Positions 62,014 through 64,000 of a stretch of DNA of 64,000 bases are shown piece by piece (the first letter of the stretch is position 1; the number at the start of each line of letters is the position of its first letter). The notes under the pieces were generated by a model. That model was not told the DNA's origin. It ran no database searches and worked only from the letters and a program-made list of their open reading frames with translations. Source of the stretch: CAYUET01 sp964443875 (lineage in GTDB: Bacteria > Auribacterota > JAFGBW01); the NCBI GenBank assembly GCA_964443875.1, contig CAYUET010000009.1, positions 1 through 64,000 of the forward strand, written 5' to 3'. The position numbers were made by a program, and so were the translations under genes.

Positions 62014-62865
62014 ATGAAAAAAACAATCATCTTATGGGCACTTGTTTACGGATACTTTTTCTGCCAGCCTCTTCTAGCCGGTGAAAAAGAAATTCAGATC
62101 AAAGGCTCCGACACCATGGTTAATCTGGTTCAGGCCTGGGCGGAAACAAAAATGGAAAAAAATCCGGATGAATATTTCGCAGTCACCGGCGGAGGATCAG
62201 GCACCGGCATTGCCTCACTTCTCAGCGGTTCCTGCAATGTCGCCATGTGCTCCCGGAACATCAAAGACAAGGAAATCGATCTGGCCAAAAAGAATGGGAT
62301 CACCCCTTTTGAGATAAAAATTGCACTTGACGGGCTTGCCATCATCGTTCATCCCTCCAACCCGGTGTTCAGACTCACCCTTGATCAGCTGAGTCAGATT
62401 TTTGCCGGTAAAATCTCCAACTGGAAAGAACTGGGGGGAAGAGATGCGGAAATTGTAATCCTTTCCAGAGAGGTTAATTCAGGGACTCATGTCTATTTCA
62501 AAGAAAAGGTTGTAAGAAAAAACGATCCTTTGTCCAAAGAAGAATTCTCACCAGGGGCCCTTATGTTGTCATCCTCTCAGGCGATTGCCGATGAAGTCGC
62601 ACAAAATACCGATGGCATCGGCTATTACGGCATGGGGTATCTTTCCGAACGGCAAAAAGCCGTTCTGGTGGCAAAAGACAGTCAAAGTCCCTATATTGAG
62701 CCGACTCTGGACAATGTGGTAAACGGCCTGTATCCTATTTCAAGAGATCTCTATTTTTATACCAACGGAAAACCTTCCGCAACCCTTAAAGAATTCATTG
62801 AATTCTGTCTTTCCCCTGAAGGAGACAGTATTACCATTGACAATGATTTCGTCCCGCTAAAATAA
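62014..62865 (+). CDS. pstS: Phosphate ABC transporter substrate-binding protein
   Basis: Product of 283 aa. Signal peptide (1-22: MKKTIILWALVYGYFFCQPL then LAG). The mature start IQIKGSDTMVNLVQAWAE and VTGGGSGTGIASLLSGSCNVAMCSR give the phosphate-binding serines, threonine and aspartate of the PstS family. IFAGKISNWKELGG and REVNSGTHVYFKE follow. It is periplasmic. AAAAGGA lies before the ATG. It is the first gene of pstSCA; pstC starts 3 bp after it. Confidence 0.94.
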   Translation: MKKTIILWALVYGYFFCQPLLAGEKEIQIKGSDTMVNLVQAWAETKMEKNPDEYFAVTGGGSGTGIASLLSGSCNVAMCSRNIKDKEIDLAKKNGITPFEIKIALDGLAIIVHPSNPVFRLTLDQLSQIFAGKISNWKELGGRDAEIVILSREVNSGTHVYFKEKVVRKNDPLSKEEFSPGALMLSSSQAIADEVAQNTDGIGYYGMGYLSERQKAVLVAKDSQSPYIEPTLDNVVNGLYPISRDLYFYTNGKPSATLKEFIEFCLSPEGDSITIDNDFVPLK

Positions 62866-62868
62866 AAG

Positions 62869-63738
62869 ATGCTTATGCGAAAAATAAAAGAATATATCAT
62901 TGAAAAATTAATTCTTCTGTCAGGACTGGCTTCCATCCTTTTTGTTGTCCTGATTTTTCTTTTCCTGTTGAAAGAAGGACTGGCGGTCTTCCACACAACA
63001 GCTCCCGATTCCTTTCTCTTCGGTAAATTCTGGTATCCGATCTCGGACCCCTCCCGTCTCGGAATTTTTCCTCTGATTGCAGGTTCTCTTCTCGTCACTT
63101 TCGGAGCTGCCGTTATTTCCATTCCCATCGGAATCGGGAGTGCCATTTTCATTGCAGAAATAGCCCCTGCGAATCTGAAGGAAATCCTTAAAGGAGGCAT
63201 TGAGCTTCTTGCCGCGATTCCAAGCGTTGTCCTGGGATTTGTCGGAATGATCACCCTCGTCCCCCTCATCAAAAATCTATTTCACGTTCCCACTGGACTT
63301 ACCGCTTTTTCGGGTTCAGTCATGCTGGCCTTTATGGCCATGCCCACCATTGTTTCCATTGCAGAAGATGCCCTCTATTCTGTTCCGAAATCTTATAAGG
63401 AGGGGGCTTTCGCTCTCGGAGCCACCCACTGGCAGACGATCTACCGGGTCATTGTTCCTGCGGCCTCTTCAGGGCTTTTAGCTTCAGTCATGCTGGGAAT
63501 CGGAAGGGTTATCGGTGAAACAATGGCCGTCATGATGATTACCGGTAATGCAGCCGTCATCCCCCACAGCCTCATGCAGCCTGTACGCACCCTTACTGCG
63601 ACCATAGCCGCGGAAATGGGTGAAGCCGTTGTCGGAAGTGAACATTATTTTGCCCTCTTTGCCATCGGAGTAGTCCTTTTTATCATCAGTTTTGCCATTA
63701 ACGTAACCGCGGACCTTTTCCTTCACAGGCGACAATGA
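62869..63738 (+). CDS. pstC: Phosphate ABC transporter permease PstC
   Basis: Product of 289 aa with six membrane segments. The permease EAA-type loop is ALYSVPKSYKEGAFALGATHWQ, and GGIELLAAIPSVVLGFVGM is typical of PstC/PstA. It forms the membrane channel with PstA. The stop overlaps pstA by 4 bp (ATGA). Confidence 0.94.
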   Translation: MLMRKIKEYIIEKLILLSGLASILFVVLIFLFLLKEGLAVFHTTAPDSFLFGKFWYPISDPSRLGIFPLIAGSLLVTFGAAVISIPIGIGSAIFIAEIAPANLKEILKGGIELLAAIPSVVLGFVGMITLVPLIKNLFHVPTGLTAFSGSVMLAFMAMPTIVSIAEDALYSVPKSYKEGAFALGATHWQTIYRVIVPAASSGLLASVMLGIGRVIGETMAVMMITGNAAVIPHSLMQPVRTLTATIAAEMGEAVVGSEHYFALFAIGVVLFIISFAINVTADLFLHRRQ

Positions 63739-64000
63739 TTAAAAACCCAAAAACATCTCAGAAAGTAGCTTTTGCCCTCCTTTTCCTCTCCACTCTCTTG
63801 ATTATCATCCCGGTGGGAATGATTGTGGTTATTATCATCCAGAAAGGGCTGCCGGCGATTACCTGGGACTTTCTTATGGATGTTCCAAGAAAAGGAATGC
63901 GTGCCGGAGGCATTTTCCCGGCAATCATCGGCACTCTCTATCTGATCTTCGGGGCCATTCTCTTTGCCCTTCCGATCGGGCTCATGGCGGCAATCTATCT
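63735..64000 (+). CDS. pstA: Phosphate ABC transporter permease PstA, 5' part
   Basis: 88 codons run to the window edge. The product starts MIKNPKTSQKVAFALLF, has a first membrane helix (LSTLLIIIPVGMIVVIIIQK), the PstA-type segment WDFLMDVPRKGMRAGGIFP and the second helix (GTLYLIFGAILFALPIGLMA). It overlaps pstC by ATGA. The C-terminus, and presumably pstB and phoU, lie beyond the window. Confidence 0.9.
   Translation, partial: MIKNPKTSQKVAFALLFLSTLLIIIPVGMIVVIIIQKGLPAITWDFLMDVPRKGMRAGGIFPAIIGTLYLIFGAILFALPIGLMAAIY

Noticed and set aside
1..64000. tRNA, rRNA, CRISPR, IS elements or prophage
   Set aside because: No cloverleaf-like sequences, regular repeat-spacer arrays, transposase motifs or phage genes were recognised on either strand. 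A tRNA could be missed by eye, but all long spacers were read.

Overview
The window is about 64 kb of single-copy bacterial chromosome with moderate GC (low to mid 40s % by eye), dense protein genes on both strands, and no rRNA, tRNA, CRISPR array, insertion sequence or phage gene that I could see. It contains one 10-N assembly gap (59808-59817). The organism is Gram-negative: it has a heptosyltransferase-like GT9, a DUF374 acyltransferase and a lipoprotein PLD. FlhG and CheB-type proteins suggest it is motile. It runs a TCA-type central metabolism with Nfn-type electron bifurcation, so it is probably anaerobic or facultative. Several families (DUF6178, the GAF-like/LuxR regulator, a TrkA-N/DHH phosphoesterase, many hybrid kinases) recall Deltaproteobacteria/Desulfobacterota-like lineages. 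One 645-residue protein resembles SPASM fusions I associate with spirochaetes. The phylum call is inference only.

Layout. 0.2-4.2 kb: nfnAB and gdhA (NADPH and glutamate metabolism). 4.5-11.4 kb: a LuxR regulator divergent from citrate synthase, a nucleotidyltransferase/SPASM-like fusion, and aconitase. 11.6-14.5 kb: a 50-aa DUF5989 gene missed by ordinary length cut-offs, GT9, an ExeA-like ATPase and FlhG. 14.9-18.2 kb: a hybrid kinase translationally coupled to a receiver-CheB. 18.2-22.5 kb: trpC-trpF-uvrA. 22.6-28.3 kb: DUF6485, an orphan iolB, two small unknown genes, an NtrB/NtrC-like pair and murJ, in visibly more AT-rich DNA. 28.6-33.6 kb: serC, then a GT-C membrane glycosyltransferase/prmA/DUF374 operon and ybeY. 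33.7-39.3 kb: malic enzyme, malate dehydrogenase, uppP and DUF6178.

39.3-49.2 kb: a strong promoter driving a very short ORF, a Kef-type antiporter, then a long minus-strand run (DUF177, PP2C, receiver, fumC, TrkA-N/DHH, nitroreductase, ACT protein, CHASE2-like kinase). 49.3-52.6 kb: an exported CxxC-repeat protein, a phospholipase D-like lipoprotein and TrpB2. 52.9-58.2 kb: SulP with an adjacent EIIA-like protein, glmS and gapdh. 58.4-64 kb: AMMECR1, a PAS/GAF hybrid kinase split by the N gap, and the start of the pst operon (pstA runs off the edge).

Five enzymes of the TCA cycle or its bypass (gltA, acn, fumC, mdh, malic enzyme) plus gdhA and nfnAB lie in separate transcription units within 47 kb. 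Interleaved with them are six histidine kinases or response-regulator systems and a PP2C phosphatase. The most unusual points are the SPASM-like fusion, the hybrid kinase whose second receiver lacks its phospho-acceptor Asp, the SulP-EIIA pair with a hairpin between Shine-Dalgarno and start codon, and the strong promoter plus ribosome binding site that serves only a 27-codon ORF.
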